From Bacteroidetes bacterium MED-G20 (lineage in GTDB: Bacteria; Bacteroidota; Bacteroidia; Flavobacteriales_D; Parvicellaceae): DNA of 64,000 bases. Position 1 is the first letter of the stretch. Each line of letters opens with the position of its first letter. Positions 20,123-29,820 of the stretch are shown here, piece by piece. The position numbers and the translations under genes were made by a program. Below the pieces are notes generated by a model, which saw nothing but the letters and a program-made list of their open reading frames with translations, had not been told where the DNA came from and made no database searches. The stretch covers positions 62,001 to 126,000 of the forward strand of contig CAJJCR010000008.1 of NCBI GenBank assembly GCA_905182745.1, read 5' to 3'.

Positions 20123-20142
20123 AATGTTATGTTGATAACATT
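20123..20142. promoter_or_regulatory. Inverted repeat in the murF-alr upstream region
   Basis: Arms AATGTTAT and ATAACATT pair perfectly around a four-base GTTG loop, in the 121-base region between the divergent MurF-Alr gene and the gene at 20204. The right half is part of a nine-base direct repeat (see next entry). It looks like an operator rather than a terminator, since neither flanking gene ends here. Confidence 0.4.
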
Positions 20143-20158
20143 CAAAAGGTAACATTCA
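20136..20158. repeat. Direct repeat TAACATTCA x2
   Basis: TAACATTCA occurs at 20136-20144 and again at 20150-20158, a 14-base period. It overlaps the inverted repeat at 20123-20142, giving three related half-sites in one divergent intergenic region. Regulator binding is an inference. Confidence 0.4.
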
Positions 20159-20203
20159 CATATTATGTAAAAATATTGAATTTTGCATTGAAATCTTAAT
20201 ATT

Positions 20204-20824
20204 ATGGACGAGTTTAATTTTAAATCCTTAGAAAGTTTAGCAAGTGAGCTGAAAGAAGGAGTCTTTAAAATAAATAGCGGAGCTCTTAGCACAAAAGATA
20301 TTCTTTATCTTTTGGATTCATCAAGACAGTTACATGAAAGGCTTGCGGTATTACAGTATCTACTAGAAAAAGCTCCAAAGAATGAAACAGCTTCAGAACA
20401 TAAAAAGGAAGAAGAGCCAACTAATGTTGAGGAAAATCAAATTAATTTAATTGATGTTATTGTTGAGGAAGAAGCTAAAACAGAAAAAGTAGATGTAAAT
20501 ATTTCAACAGATTTTAAGTCTGTAAATGAAATTCATTCCGATAGTCCACAAACTTCTTTAGCAGATCAATTTGGTCAACAACCAATTTCTGATTTGACCA
20601 AGGAAATAGGTATAAATGAAAAGTATTTAATAACAGAAAATTTATTTTCTGGAGATACCCAGGCTTGTTCAATTGCAATTAAGGAGTTGAATGAATTTCA
20701 AAATATGGACCAGGCAAGTGATTTTTTAAAAAACTCATTGTCTAAAAAATACAACTGGAACCCAAAGTCTAATCAAGTAAAAAGATTAATTAATTTGGTA
20801 GAAAGAAGATACCACATTAAATGA
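20204..20824 (+). CDS. Conserved Bacteroidota protein of unknown function
   Basis: This is a 206-residue soluble acidic protein. It has a helical N-terminal part (about residues 1-65), a low-complexity Glu/Lys/Val-rich linker (about 66-125) and a conserved C-terminal domain (TKEIGINEKYLITENLFSGDTQAC, broken here as TKEIGINEKYLITENLF then SGDTQACS, ending in LVERRYHIK). I recognise that C-terminal pattern from many Bacteroidota proteins annotated only as hypothetical. No enzyme motif is seen. Its stop overlaps the M28 peptidase start in ATGA, so the two are probably co-translated. Confidence 0.72.
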   Translation: MDEFNFKSLESLASELKEGVFKINSGALSTKDILYLLDSSRQLHERLAVLQYLLEKAPKNETASEHKKEEEPTNVEENQINLIDVIVEEEAKTEKVDVNISTDFKSVNEIHSDSPQTSLADQFGQQPISDLTKEIGINEKYLITENLFSGDTQACSIAIKELNEFQNMDQASDFLKNSLSKKYNWNPKSNQVKRLINLVERRYHIK

Positions 20825-22059
20825 TTAGATTTTTTTTATTTCTCCCCTTTCTTTTTTTCTTTGAAGTTCAATCTCAAACCCTAAATTTTTCTAAATATGT
20901 TGACACGCTTTGTAGTAACTACTTTATGGGTAGAGGCTATGTAAATGACGGGCACTTAAAGACTGCAAATTTTTTAGAAGAGAAGTTTAAAGAAATTAAT
21001 TTAGAGCCTTTAAATAAGGATAGATTTACTCAAGATTTTAATATTAATGTTAATACTTTCCCTAATTCAGTTGAACTGAAATTAGATGGAAAATCTTTAA
21101 TCCCAGGTAGAGATTTTATGATTTCTCCTCAATCAAGAGGACTAGAAGGTTCTTTTAATGTTATAAAGGTGGACTTAAATAATTGGAGTTCTATCTTAAA
21201 GAACAATAAAGTCAATAATCAATGCATTATTTCCTTGAACATTTCGAAAATTCTAGACATAGATACTATTTCAATGTATAAAGAGTTGCGAAATCTTTTA
21301 AATAAAAGCTTCCCTATATTATGGATTTCGTCTGAGAAATTACAATGGTCCGTAGCAGACTATCTTTCTAACCACCCAATGATAAAAATAGCAAGTAAAT
21401 CAGTGAATTATGATTTCACGACAGTTCAGTTAAATATTGAACAAAAATTTCAGAAATCGTTAAAGACTCAGAATGTTCTAGGAATGGTGAGCGGAAGAAA
21501 AAAAAAATCTATAATTATTTCTGCCCATTATGACCACTTGGGAATGATGGGACAAGTTAAATTTCCTGGCGCTAATGACAATGCTAGTGGAGTGAGTTTA
21601 TTACTTAATTTGGCTTCCTATTATTCTATAAATCCCCATAAGTACAATATTATTTTTATTTGTTTTGGCGCTGAAGAAGCTGGATTAAAAGGCTCTAAGT
21701 ATTTTACAGAACATCCGCTATTAGATTTGAAAAAAGTGAGTTTTCTAATTAATTTAGATATTGTAGGTACAGGGGAGGAAGGCATTGCAATTGTAAATGC
21801 TCTGGAAGAAAAAAAAGCCGCTAAAAAAATTGGTAAAATAAATACAAGATCAAATTATTTTAACAAAATTAAAATACGAGGTCAATCCCCAAATTCTGAC
21901 CATTATTGGTTTTCGCACTACCAAGTCCCTTCAATTTTTATTTACACTATGGGTGGAATTCAAGCCTATCACGATCCGTTGGATAAGTCGGAGACATTGC
22001 CTTTAAATAAAATAGAAGACTTATACCATCTAATTATTGATTTTATAAGCGGATTTTGA
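20821..22059 (+). CDS. Secreted M28 family zinc peptidase
   Basis: The 412-residue protein has a signal peptide (FFLFLPFLFFFEVQSQ) and an M28 aminopeptidase-type domain from about residue 215. The metal ligands are visible in order: His/Asp in ISAHYDHLG, Asp in GANDNASG, the catalytic Glu in FGAEEAGLKG, Asp in LINLDIVG, and His in AYHDPLDK. It would act on peptides in the periplasm or outside. The first 200 residues hold a degenerate insert domain (PA-like). The start overlaps the upstream gene by four bases. Specificity is unknown. Confidence 0.85.
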   Translation: MIRFFLFLPFLFFFEVQSQTLNFSKYVDTLCSNYFMGRGYVNDGHLKTANFLEEKFKEINLEPLNKDRFTQDFNINVNTFPNSVELKLDGKSLIPGRDFMISPQSRGLEGSFNVIKVDLNNWSSILKNNKVNNQCIISLNISKILDIDTISMYKELRNLLNKSFPILWISSEKLQWSVADYLSNHPMIKIASKSVNYDFTTVQLNIEQKFQKSLKTQNVLGMVSGRKKKSIIISAHYDHLGMMGQVKFPGANDNASGVSLLLNLASYYSINPHKYNIIFICFGAEEAGLKGSKYFTEHPLLDLKKVSFLINLDIVGTGEEGIAIVNALEEKKAAKKIGKINTRSNYFNKIKIRGQSPNSDHYWFSHYQVPSIFIYTMGGIQAYHDPLDKSETLPLNKIEDLYHLIIDFISGF

Positions 22060-22072
22060 TGAGTCCTTTTAT

Positions 22073-22966
22073 TTAGGGTTTTTGAGGTTTAGATTTTATC
22101 AAATAAATCCCACAAAAAATCACTAGACATAAATAAAATTGAACTATACCAAAACCTTCTCCATCAATAACGCCCCAAAATATGGCGACTATCGGTATCA
22201 AGTAAGTTACAGAAGATGCAAATACAGAAGATGTTTCTTTAATCAATAAGTTAAAAACCCAAAAAGCCAATCCACTTCCCAAAATTCCTAGAATATTTAT
22301 AAAAAGAAAATTCAAGTAATTGGGGTCGTTATTTATCAAATTATTTGCAAAATCTGTCTTAAAAAAAAGCAATAGTCCAGCTATTGGCCCAATGAATATA
22401 AAAGACCAACTGGTAATTTTTAATGCAGGAATATCTTGTAGATAAGTTTTGATAATGTTTATGTTTAAGGCGTAGCAAGCAGAACCTATAACAGGAAATA
22501 AAGCATATAAAATAGAGCTAGATAAAATATTGCCGCCGGTACTTAAAAATATTAAACTAGTTGCTCCAATTAAACCAACCAAAACACCAATTACTGCTCT
22601 AAAATTAGTTTTTTGCTTGAATAGTATTACCCCAAATAAAAGAGTAAAAAGAGGAGTTATAGAATTTAATATTCCATTCAAAGAACTATCTATTTTGGTT
22701 TGTGCTTTAATAAATAAAAAATAGGGTATCAAACTTCCAATTATAGCCGATAGTAGAAGAACAAAGCCAGTTTTCTTTTTTATTTTGAAAAAACTTTTAA
22801 TTCCAAGAGGAAAGAAAACAAGAAAGACAATAAATATCCTATAAAGTGTTATTTCTATGGGCGAGTAAGTAGTTAAGGCTTTTTTCATTAAAATAAATGA
22901 ACTTCCCCATATTAATCCTAAAACACAAAGTGTTAAAATCTGATTAATTTTTTTTGAAAAATCCAT
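22073..22966 (-). CDS. EamA/DMT family transporter
   Basis: The 297-residue membrane protein has ten predicted helices in two repeats and the EamA hallmarks: LGLIWGSSFILMKKAL in helix 1 and SPIEITLYRIFIVF in helix 2. This superfamily exports amino acids or other metabolites; the substrate is unknown. It starts directly after the stop of the nitroreductase gene, with no spacer, so the two form one transcript. Confidence 0.84.
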   Translation of the reverse strand: MDFSKKINQILTLCVLGLIWGSSFILMKKALTTYSPIEITLYRIFIVFLVFFPLGIKSFFKIKKKTGFVLLLSAIIGSLIPYFLFIKAQTKIDSSLNGILNSITPLFTLLFGVILFKQKTNFRAVIGVLVGLIGATSLIFLSTGGNILSSSILYALFPVIGSACYALNINIIKTYLQDIPALKITSWSFIFIGPIAGLLLFFKTDFANNLINNDPNYLNFLFINILGILGSGLAFWVFNLLIKETSSVFASSVTYLIPIVAIFWGVIDGEGFGIVQFYLCLVIFCGIYLIKSKPQKP

Positions 22967-23596
22967 TTAGTCAACTTGAAATATGTCTTTTGCAGACTTT
23001 CTGACTTTTTTGTTATTCTGAGAATTATCAGATTCAGATCTGTAACCAATAGCAGCAACCACTCCTGCACTCAAGCTTTTTTTATTAATGTCTAGAAACT
23101 CATTGTATTTTGAAGTGTCGAATCCTTCAATAGGACAAGAATCTATCTTCAGAGAAGCACACGCGGTCATTAAATGAGTTAAAGCGATGTAAAGCTGATT
23201 TTTGGTCCATTCAGAGATTTCTTCAGAACTTTTATTAAGCAGAGTTTTTTTTAAAAAGTCACCATATCCTTTGTTCTCTTCAATAGGTACTTCTTGACTT
23301 ATTGATTTATTCTCAATATACAAGTCAATGTCTTTTTCAAATACTTTAGTGGAATTACAAAATATGAAAAGATGTGAGGCATCAGAAACTTGAGTTTGAT
23401 TATAAGATAATTTTCTTAATGCCTCTTTTCTTAACTGATTTTCGATGATAATTACTTTAAATAATTGTAATCCATAAGAAGTTGGAGCAAGAACAATAGA
23501 CTCTTTTATTAGTTCTATATCGGAAATTGGAATTTTCTTATCTGGATTAAATTTTTTAGTAGCATATCTCCACTTGTAATAATTGATTATATCCAT
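22967..23596 (-). CDS. Nitroreductase family NAD(P)H-dependent oxidoreductase
   Basis: The 209-residue protein belongs to the FMN-dependent nitroreductase family of the NfsB/YfkO type: it begins YYKWRYATKKFNPDKKI, has SYGLQLFKVI (FMN contact), and CPIEGFDTSKYNE with GVVAAIGYRSESD near the C-terminus. It would reduce quinones or nitro compounds. The physiological substrate is unknown. It is immediately followed by the EamA transporter gene. Confidence 0.84.
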   Translation of the reverse strand: MDIINYYKWRYATKKFNPDKKIPISDIELIKESIVLAPTSYGLQLFKVIIIENQLRKEALRKLSYNQTQVSDASHLFIFCNSTKVFEKDIDLYIENKSISQEVPIEENKGYGDFLKKTLLNKSSEEISEWTKNQLYIALTHLMTACASLKIDSCPIEGFDTSKYNEFLDINKKSLSAGVVAAIGYRSESDNSQNNKKVRKSAKDIFQVD

Positions 23597-23725
23597 ATTT
23601 GCCTCAATATTACCACAAATAAAGTTCTCAATGTCTTTTGTTATGTAATTTCATTGTAATTTAATAGAACGTACTATGAGTATGTTGTTAAGATATATAT
23701 TTATATTCAAAATTAACTATTTGAA

Positions 23726-25447
23726 ATGGAGACTAAAAAATATCAATGGAAGAAGAAAGAAGTTGACCAACCAATAAGCCTCTATTTAGCCAAAGAACTT
23801 AACGTTTCTAAAGTTATTTCAGAAATTTTAGTTGCTAGAGGAATCCATGATTTTGATTCTGCGCAAAATTATTTTAGGCCCAATTACACACAATTTCATG
23901 ATGGTTTTTTGATGAAAGGAATGGATGTTTCTGTAGAAAGACTGAATAAAGCTATTTCCAATAATCAAACTATTCTTGTTTACGGAGACTACGATGTGGA
24001 TGGAACATGTTCGGTTGCTATGATGGTTCGTTTTTTAAAACACCTAAAAGCCAATGTTTTGTATTACCAGCCTCACCGAGAAACAGAAGGCTACGGTATC
24101 TCATTAAAAAGTGTAGAATGGTCCAAAGAAAATAAAGTTGATTTAGTAATTGCTTTAGATTGTGGAATTAAAGATTTTCTTGCTGCAGAAGCATTTACCA
24201 ATGAAAATATTGATTTAATTATTTGTGACCACCACAATCCGTCAGAAACACTTCCAAATGCATTTTCAATATTAAATCCTAAGCAAAATGATTGTACTTA
24301 TCCATTTAAAGAGCTTTGTGGATGTGCTGTGGGCTTAAAGCTTATTCAAAGTTATGTCCATAAATTTGATTTAAAACTTGACTTTAGCTCCTATTTTCAG
24401 TTAGCAGCTGTTGCAACTGCTGCAGATGTAGTTCCCTTAATCAATGAAAATAGGCTAATTACTTATTTGGGGCTTTTAGAAATAAATAAAAAACCTATTG
24501 AACCATTCGCTTTACTTTTTTCAAAATTGAATAAGATTAACGAAATTAATCTTGGAGATTTGATTTTTAAAGTTGCCCCAAGAATAAATGCAGCAGGAAG
24601 ATTAGATACTGCATTATTGGCTTCGAAATATTTGATATCTAACTCTGAAGAGTCCATTCAGGGATTAAATAAAATAGAGACTATTAATGAAGAACGCAGA
24701 AAATTAGATGAGTTAATAACTCAACAAGCGCTAAAAGATTTAGGAGGGCAAGTTAAAAATAGATGTAGCAATCTGGTTTTTTCTGATAGTTGGCACAAAG
24801 GAGTTGTTGGAATTGTGGCGTCAAGAATTATTGAAACTTATTATAAGCCAACCATTGTTTTGTGTGGTCAAGGAGATATTATTACTGGTTCTGCTAGATC
24901 TGTAAAAGGATTTGACCTATATAGAGTATTGGAAAATTTGAAACATTATTTTGTAAGATTTGGAGGCCATAAATATGCAGCAGGTCTCAGTCTTAAAAAA
25001 GAAAAATTACCGTCATTTAAGTTAGATTTTGAAAATGAAGTAGCTAAATTTATAAAAGAGCAAGATCTTATTCCAGAAATTAATATTGACTCCGAACTTT
25101 CTTTAAACCATCTTTTTGAGGGCGTCAACAATCAATCAATCCCTAAAGTTTATAGAATTTTAAAGCAAATGGAACCATTTGGTGTTGGCAATCCAAAACC
25201 AGTTTTTCTTTTTAAAGGATTACACCTTGAAAGTCCCGCAAGAATAGTTGGTGAAAAGCATATAAAGTTTATTTTTTCTGATTCTTCTAAGGAAAATAAA
25301 ATTGATGGTATATGGTTTAGTAGTGTTCCCTTTTTAAAAATTCTAAAGGACCGAGAAACTATGGATGTTGTAGGCACCATAGATGAGAATTATTTTCGCG
25401 GCAACAGAACTATGCAAATAATCATAAAAGATATAAGAGTTAACTAA
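23726..25447 (+). CDS. recJ: Single-stranded-DNA-specific exonuclease RecJ
   Basis: RecJ is a 5'-3' single-strand exonuclease used in recombination and repair. The DHH phosphoesterase motifs are present: YGDYDVDGTCS, LDCGIKD, CDHHNPSE and, in the DHHA1 domain, FGGHKYAAGLS. The C-terminal OB-like domain runs from about residue 460. Length (573) is standard. The stop overlaps that of the convergent mscS-like gene by four bases. Confidence 0.94.
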   Translation: METKKYQWKKKEVDQPISLYLAKELNVSKVISEILVARGIHDFDSAQNYFRPNYTQFHDGFLMKGMDVSVERLNKAISNNQTILVYGDYDVDGTCSVAMMVRFLKHLKANVLYYQPHRETEGYGISLKSVEWSKENKVDLVIALDCGIKDFLAAEAFTNENIDLIICDHHNPSETLPNAFSILNPKQNDCTYPFKELCGCAVGLKLIQSYVHKFDLKLDFSSYFQLAAVATAADVVPLINENRLITYLGLLEINKKPIEPFALLFSKLNKINEINLGDLIFKVAPRINAAGRLDTALLASKYLISNSEESIQGLNKIETINEERRKLDELITQQALKDLGGQVKNRCSNLVFSDSWHKGVVGIVASRIIETYYKPTIVLCGQGDIITGSARSVKGFDLYRVLENLKHYFVRFGGHKYAAGLSLKKEKLPSFKLDFENEVAKFIKEQDLIPEINIDSELSLNHLFEGVNNQSIPKVYRILKQMEPFGVGNPKPVFLFKGLHLESPARIVGEKHIKFIFSDSSKENKIDGIWFSSVPFLKILKDRETMDVVGTIDENYFRGNRTMQIIIKDIRVN

Positions 25448-26565
25448 TCTTTATTTTCTCTTGAGTCAGAAACAATGTGAAGATCTCTTTGAGGATAAGG
25501 GATTTTTATTTTGTTATTTCTAAATGCTTGATCAATTGCTAGTCTTATATCACTTTTAATACTTACAATTTCCCAAGTTTGTTGTGCCCAGAAATAGACT
25601 TTAAATCTAAGTGCGTGATCTCCAAAGTCTTCAAGTTCAATTGTAATATTTCTTCTTTTTTCTACAAGTGGATGTTTCAAGGCACTTTGGTAAAGAATTT
25701 CTTTTACCATTTGGGTGTCAGAACCATAACCAACACCTACAGAAATATTAAATCTTGTTACTTTGTCACTGATAGTCCAGTTAATTACACTTTCTCTAGT
25801 TAAGTAACCATTTGGAACTATAATAGTTTTTCCATCTAAAGTTTTTAATTGTGATGTTCTAATAAAAATATTATCGACTTTACAAATTTGATGATCCGGC
25901 ATTTCTACGACATCTCCTACTTTTATGCTGCCGTCAAAAAGCAAAATAACACCTGAAAAAACATCTGAAATGTGGTGTTGAAGCGATAGCGTAAGTCCCA
26001 ACCCTAAAGCAGCAACTCCAGCAGTTAAAAAAGTGATATCTATTCCGACTCCTTGAACAGCTACGATGGCTGCAATCAAATAAATTACATATTTACTTAG
26101 TTGAGTTATGGTATAGGTACCACCCTCATCAATCCATTTTTTCTCCCTCGTAGATCTGTGAATTAAAACTCTAAAAACACTTATGGATATTTTAGAAATT
26201 ATTATTACAAAAATTAAGTAAAAAAGTTTGCCAATAGTAAAACTAAACCTCTGGTAAACACCATTAATTTTTTCTTCAGAGTCAAATCCAAATAATTCTA
26301 GATGTGAAATATTGCTAATTGAAAACTCTTCATGACCTATTATCAGAGATTCTAAGGCAAGAATACTACATATAAGTAAAAGAACTTGCTTTATTAATTT
26401 TTTGATGTTTTTTTCTCTTCCTTGAACAAGCCACCCTTTTTGTTTTAAATATCTCTCTAAGTTTTTATTTATCCAGTTGTTTACAATTAGCCAAACTAGA
26501 ATAACTACTCCAAAGAGACTTAAATTAAGAAGATGTTCTAAACTAAAATAATCTGTAAAAGCCAT
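25444..26565 (-). CDS. MscS-family mechanosensitive ion channel
   Basis: The 373-residue protein has about four N-terminal helices followed by the pore-lining helix rich in Ala/Gly (TAGVAALGLGLTLSLQHHISDVFSG) and the beta domain (IKVGDVVEMPD, TLDGKTIIVPNGYL). It should release osmolytes on hypo-osmotic shock. The long N-terminal membrane part places it in the larger YbdG/YkuT-like types. It lies four bases downstream of dnaG on the same strand and may share its transcript. Confidence 0.87.
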   Translation of the reverse strand: MAFTDYFSLEHLLNLSLFGVVILVWLIVNNWINKNLERYLKQKGWLVQGREKNIKKLIKQVLLLICSILALESLIIGHEEFSISNISHLELFGFDSEEKINGVYQRFSFTIGKLFYLIFVIIISKISISVFRVLIHRSTREKKWIDEGGTYTITQLSKYVIYLIAAIVAVQGVGIDITFLTAGVAALGLGLTLSLQHHISDVFSGVILLFDGSIKVGDVVEMPDHQICKVDNIFIRTSQLKTLDGKTIIVPNGYLTRESVINWTISDKVTRFNISVGVGYGSDTQMVKEILYQSALKHPLVEKRRNITIELEDFGDHALRFKVYFWAQQTWEIVSIKSDIRLAIDQAFRNNKIKIPYPQRDLHIVSDSRENKD

Positions 26566-26568
26566 AAT

Positions 26569-28503
26569 TTATTGTGTTACAATAATACCCAATTCATTAG
26601 CAAATATATTGCGTACTTTGGTTAATTCCTTAATTTCTTTAATTATTGACTCATTGGATTCATTGGAGTCCATTTCTTTTAATGCTTGTTGCTTCTCTAA
26701 AATAAGATTTTCAGTCACTCTTAATTTAAAAATAAAAACAGACTCTTCGGCTGCTTGTTTTAATCGGTCAGATTCAATTTTTGTATGAATTTGGTGTTTG
26801 TTTTTCCAATTTTCACTTAAAATGTTCTGCGAAGTTGTTAAGTCTGCAACTAAACTAGTTAGATTTGGATTTTGTACAAAATGTTGTTCATTTAATACTA
26901 GTCCTTTTTCCAACCCTTCTAAAAACTCATTAAAAACCAACTGATATTTCTCATTTTTGTAGGAAAGTTTATCGGATAAAATTTCCTCTACTATAAATTG
27001 GGCTAAAGGATATTCTACGGTTGATTTTTCATTTTCGTTCAATACCTCTACTTTAATAGAATGTGCTCCATAACTTAACATTAGTCTTATTAAGTCCTGC
27101 TCTTGGTTGCTTAAATCGTGTTTAATCCCCTTTTGAAATGTTTTACTAGGTAAGTTATTTGGAGTTATAGATGGAAGAGAATTGGGAGATTGAGGCTCTC
27201 TTTTAGAACGTAATTTTTTTTGAACTTCAGTAATGAGAAGTTGCTCATCCATTTCAAATATTTGAGCAGTTTTTTTAATGTAAACCGATCGAGATACTGC
27301 ATCTGGAATAATAGAAATGGAAGTAATTATATCATTAATAGTTTTAGAAATATTTATTGGATCGTTCTTCGTTTTTTCAAGTAAGTGATTTGCTTTAAAT
27401 GAAATAAAGTCAGTTTGCTGGTCAATTAAATAAGATCTAAAATCTTCAGTAGATAATTGATGGGAATAACTATCAGGATCTTCCCCCTCTGGAAACAAAA
27501 CTACTTTAACACTTAAACCAGCTTTTAATAACATGTCCACACCCCTAAAAGAAGCGTTAATTCCAGCTGGATCGCTATCATATAGAATTACAACATTATT
27601 TGTAAATCTTTTTATCAGCCTAATTTGACCATCCGTTAGCGATGTTCCACTTGAGGCAACAGCATTTTTCACCCCGTTATGATGAAGAGAAACAACATCG
27701 GTATAACCTTCTACAAGCAAACATGAATCACTTTTAATAATTTCACTCTTGGATTGGAATAACCCATATAGAACATTACTCTTATTGTATATGTCGCTTT
27801 CCGGGGAGTTGAAGTATTTTGCAACTTTTTTATCTGTTCTTAAAGTTCTGCCTCCAAAGCCTATTATTCTACCAGTTATATTATGAATTGGAAAAATTAT
27901 TCTTCCGCGAAAAAAATCATAGGTACCTTTTTCACCCTCTTTTATCAATCCAGATTTTTTTAATGGCTCTAGGCTGTAGTTAGAATTTTTTGCTTCACTT
28001 TCCAGAGCATTATAATCGTCTGGAGAGTAACCAATTTCAAATTCTTCTATAGTGTTTAGATTATAACCTCTTTTTTTCAAATAGGACAATCCAACAGATT
28101 TCCCTTCGTTGGTTTCCGTTAAAGATTTTTTGAAAAACTCATTAGCAAATTGGTGGGCTAAATACAATCCTTCCTTTTGGTGCTTTGCCGCTATTTGTTC
28201 TTCAGTTTCTTGAGTTTCTTCAATTTCAATATTGTATTTATTGGCAAGCCACTTTAGTGCTTCAGGATAGGATAAATGTTCGTGTTCCATTAAAAAGGAT
28301 ACTACATTTCCTCCTTTTCCAGAACTAAAGTCTTTAAATATCCTCTTCCCGGGAGAAACCATAAAAGATGGTGTTTTTTCATTTGCAAATGGGCTTAAAC
28401 CTTTAAAATTTGACCCTGATTTTTTCAAATGAATAAAATCACCAATGACTTCTACTATATCTGCAGAATCAAAAATTTTCGCTATTGTTTCTTGGGGAAT
28501 CAA
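26569..28503 (-). CDS. dnaG: DNA primase DnaG with degenerate zinc-binding domain
   Basis: DnaG makes RNA primers for replication. The Toprim core is complete (LLVEGYTDVVSLHHNGVKN, SGTSLTDGQ, VVILYDSDPAGINAS), as are the RNA-polymerase-like basic domain and a C-terminal helicase-interaction region (about residues 450-644). The N-terminal domain keeps the fold signature EKTPSF and GKGGN, but the four zinc ligands of the CHC2 finger are replaced: SPFA instead of CPFH, and KDFSSG instead of YxCFxCG. The start codon appears to be TTG. Length is normal. The product is surely primase; the zinc loss is read directly from the sequence. Confidence 0.93.
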   Translation of the reverse strand: MIPQETIAKIFDSADIVEVIGDFIHLKKSGSNFKGLSPFANEKTPSFMVSPGKRIFKDFSSGKGGNVVSFLMEHEHLSYPEALKWLANKYNIEIEETQETEEQIAAKHQKEGLYLAHQFANEFFKKSLTETNEGKSVGLSYLKKRGYNLNTIEEFEIGYSPDDYNALESEAKNSNYSLEPLKKSGLIKEGEKGTYDFFRGRIIFPIHNITGRIIGFGGRTLRTDKKVAKYFNSPESDIYNKSNVLYGLFQSKSEIIKSDSCLLVEGYTDVVSLHHNGVKNAVASSGTSLTDGQIRLIKRFTNNVVILYDSDPAGINASFRGVDMLLKAGLSVKVVLFPEGEDPDSYSHQLSTEDFRSYLIDQQTDFISFKANHLLEKTKNDPINISKTINDIITSISIIPDAVSRSVYIKKTAQIFEMDEQLLITEVQKKLRSKREPQSPNSLPSITPNNLPSKTFQKGIKHDLSNQEQDLIRLMLSYGAHSIKVEVLNENEKSTVEYPLAQFIVEEILSDKLSYKNEKYQLVFNEFLEGLEKGLVLNEQHFVQNPNLTSLVADLTTSQNILSENWKNKHQIHTKIESDRLKQAAEESVFIFKLRVTENLILEKQQALKEMDSNESNESIIKEIKELTKVRNIFANELGIIVTQ

Positions 28504-28619
28504 ATTAATTTTTAGTGTAAAATTATGGGTTTACAGCATAAAAATACGAATAGTTCATTGTCCACAATACAATTTTAAAAAAATGCATCAACAATTAGCC
28601 ATAGATTTTTAATTACCTA

Positions 28620-28627
28620 TACATTTG
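28620..28627 (+). promoter_or_regulatory. -7 promoter element of the acyl-CoA dehydrogenase gene (TACATTTG)
   Basis: TACATTTG fits TAnnTTTG and ends 15 bases before the ATG at 28643. It overlaps a possible upstream TTG start at 28625, which supports the ATG at 28643 as the real start. No TTG -33 match was found. Confidence 0.45.
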
Positions 28628-28642
28628 TGTAAAATTAACAAA

Positions 28643-29820
28643 ATGAGTAAAGATCAATACCAAGCACATGACTATTACTTTATGGACGAATTTCTCTCTG
28701 AAGAACATAAATTAATTAGAGACTCTGCAAGAGCATGGGTGAAAAAAGAAGTTTCTCCAATTATTGATGATTATTACGAAAGAGCAGAATTTCCTAATCA
28801 AATTCTAAACGGCCTTGCCAGTATTGGCGGTTTTGGCCCCTATATTCCTGAGGAATATGGTGGTGCAGGGTTAGATCAAATATCCTATGGCCTAATTATG
28901 CAAGAATTAGAAAGGTGTGATTCAGGGTTAAGATCTACGTCATCTGTTCAGAGTTCTTTAGTAATGTATCCAATTTATAAATTTGGTAATGATGAACAAA
29001 GAAAAAAATATTTACCAAAATTAGCCAGTGGAGAGATGATTGGTTGTTTTGGATTGACAGAACCTGATTTTGGATCTAATCCAGGAGGAATGACTACCAA
29101 TTTTAAAGAAGATGGAGATCATTTAATTCTAAACGGAGCCAAAATGTGGATATCCAATGCTCCATTTGCTGATATTGCTGTTGTTTGGGCCAAAGATCCT
29201 AATAATAGAATAAAAGGAGTGATTGTGGAAAGAGGGATGGAAGGTTTTCAAACACCAGAAATGCATGGAAAACATTCCCTAAGAGCTTCGGCTACTGGTG
29301 AGCTTGTTTTTAATAATGTAAGAGTCCCAAAAGAAAATATCTTACCAAATAAAGATGGTCTTGGAGCTCCATTAATGTGTTTAGATTCTGCAAGATATGG
29401 TATTGCTTGGGGAGCAATCGGTGCTGCAATGGATTGCTACGATTCTGCTTTAAGAAGAGCAAGGAAAGAATCCAATTTGGAAAACCAATCGCTAGCTTCC
29501 AACTTATTCAAAAAAAGCTTGCAGAAATGATTACAGAAATCACCAAAGCGCAACTTTTAACTTTCCGACTAGGGCAACTTAAAAATGAAGACAGGGCTAC
29601 TTCTGCTCAAATTTCTATGGCTAAAAGAAACAATGTGGATATGGCTTTGAAAGTAGCTAGAGAGGCAAGACAAATTCATGGGGCAATGGGAATTATGAAT
29701 GAGTATTCCGTTATGAGACACATGGCCAATTTAGAATCTGTAATTACTTATGAAGGTACTCATGACATTCATTTGTTGATTACTGGTTTAGACATAACGG
29801 GTATTCAAGCTTTTAGTTAA
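28643..29820 (+). CDS. Acyl-CoA dehydrogenase, glutaryl-CoA dehydrogenase-like (frameshift)
   Basis: This FAD flavoenzyme matches the glutaryl-CoA dehydrogenase branch: FGPYIPEEYGGAGLDQISYG, CFGLTEPDFGSNPGG, KMWISNAPFADIAVVWA and the C-terminal catalytic glutamate in VITYEGTHDIHLL. It would act in lysine/tryptophan or related acyl-CoA breakdown. The frame breaks at about 29463 (ALRRARK then ESNLENQ); adding one A to the AAA run restores RIQFGKPIASFQLIQKKLAEM and the rest to the TAA at 29820. Corrected length is about 392 residues, normal for the family. The stop lies within eight bases of the convergent gldD stop. Confidence 0.86.

Noticed and set aside
23670-23692. Imperfect inverted repeat ACGTACT/AGTATGT before recJ
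   Set aside because: It has a mismatch within seven bases and no further support; likely chance in AT-rich DNA.
28558-28566. TTGTCCACA, one mismatch from the DnaA box TTATCCACA, upstream of dnaG
   Set aside because: It is a single site without a cluster, no AT-rich unwinding element with repeats and no dnaA gene nearby. Not enough for an origin.
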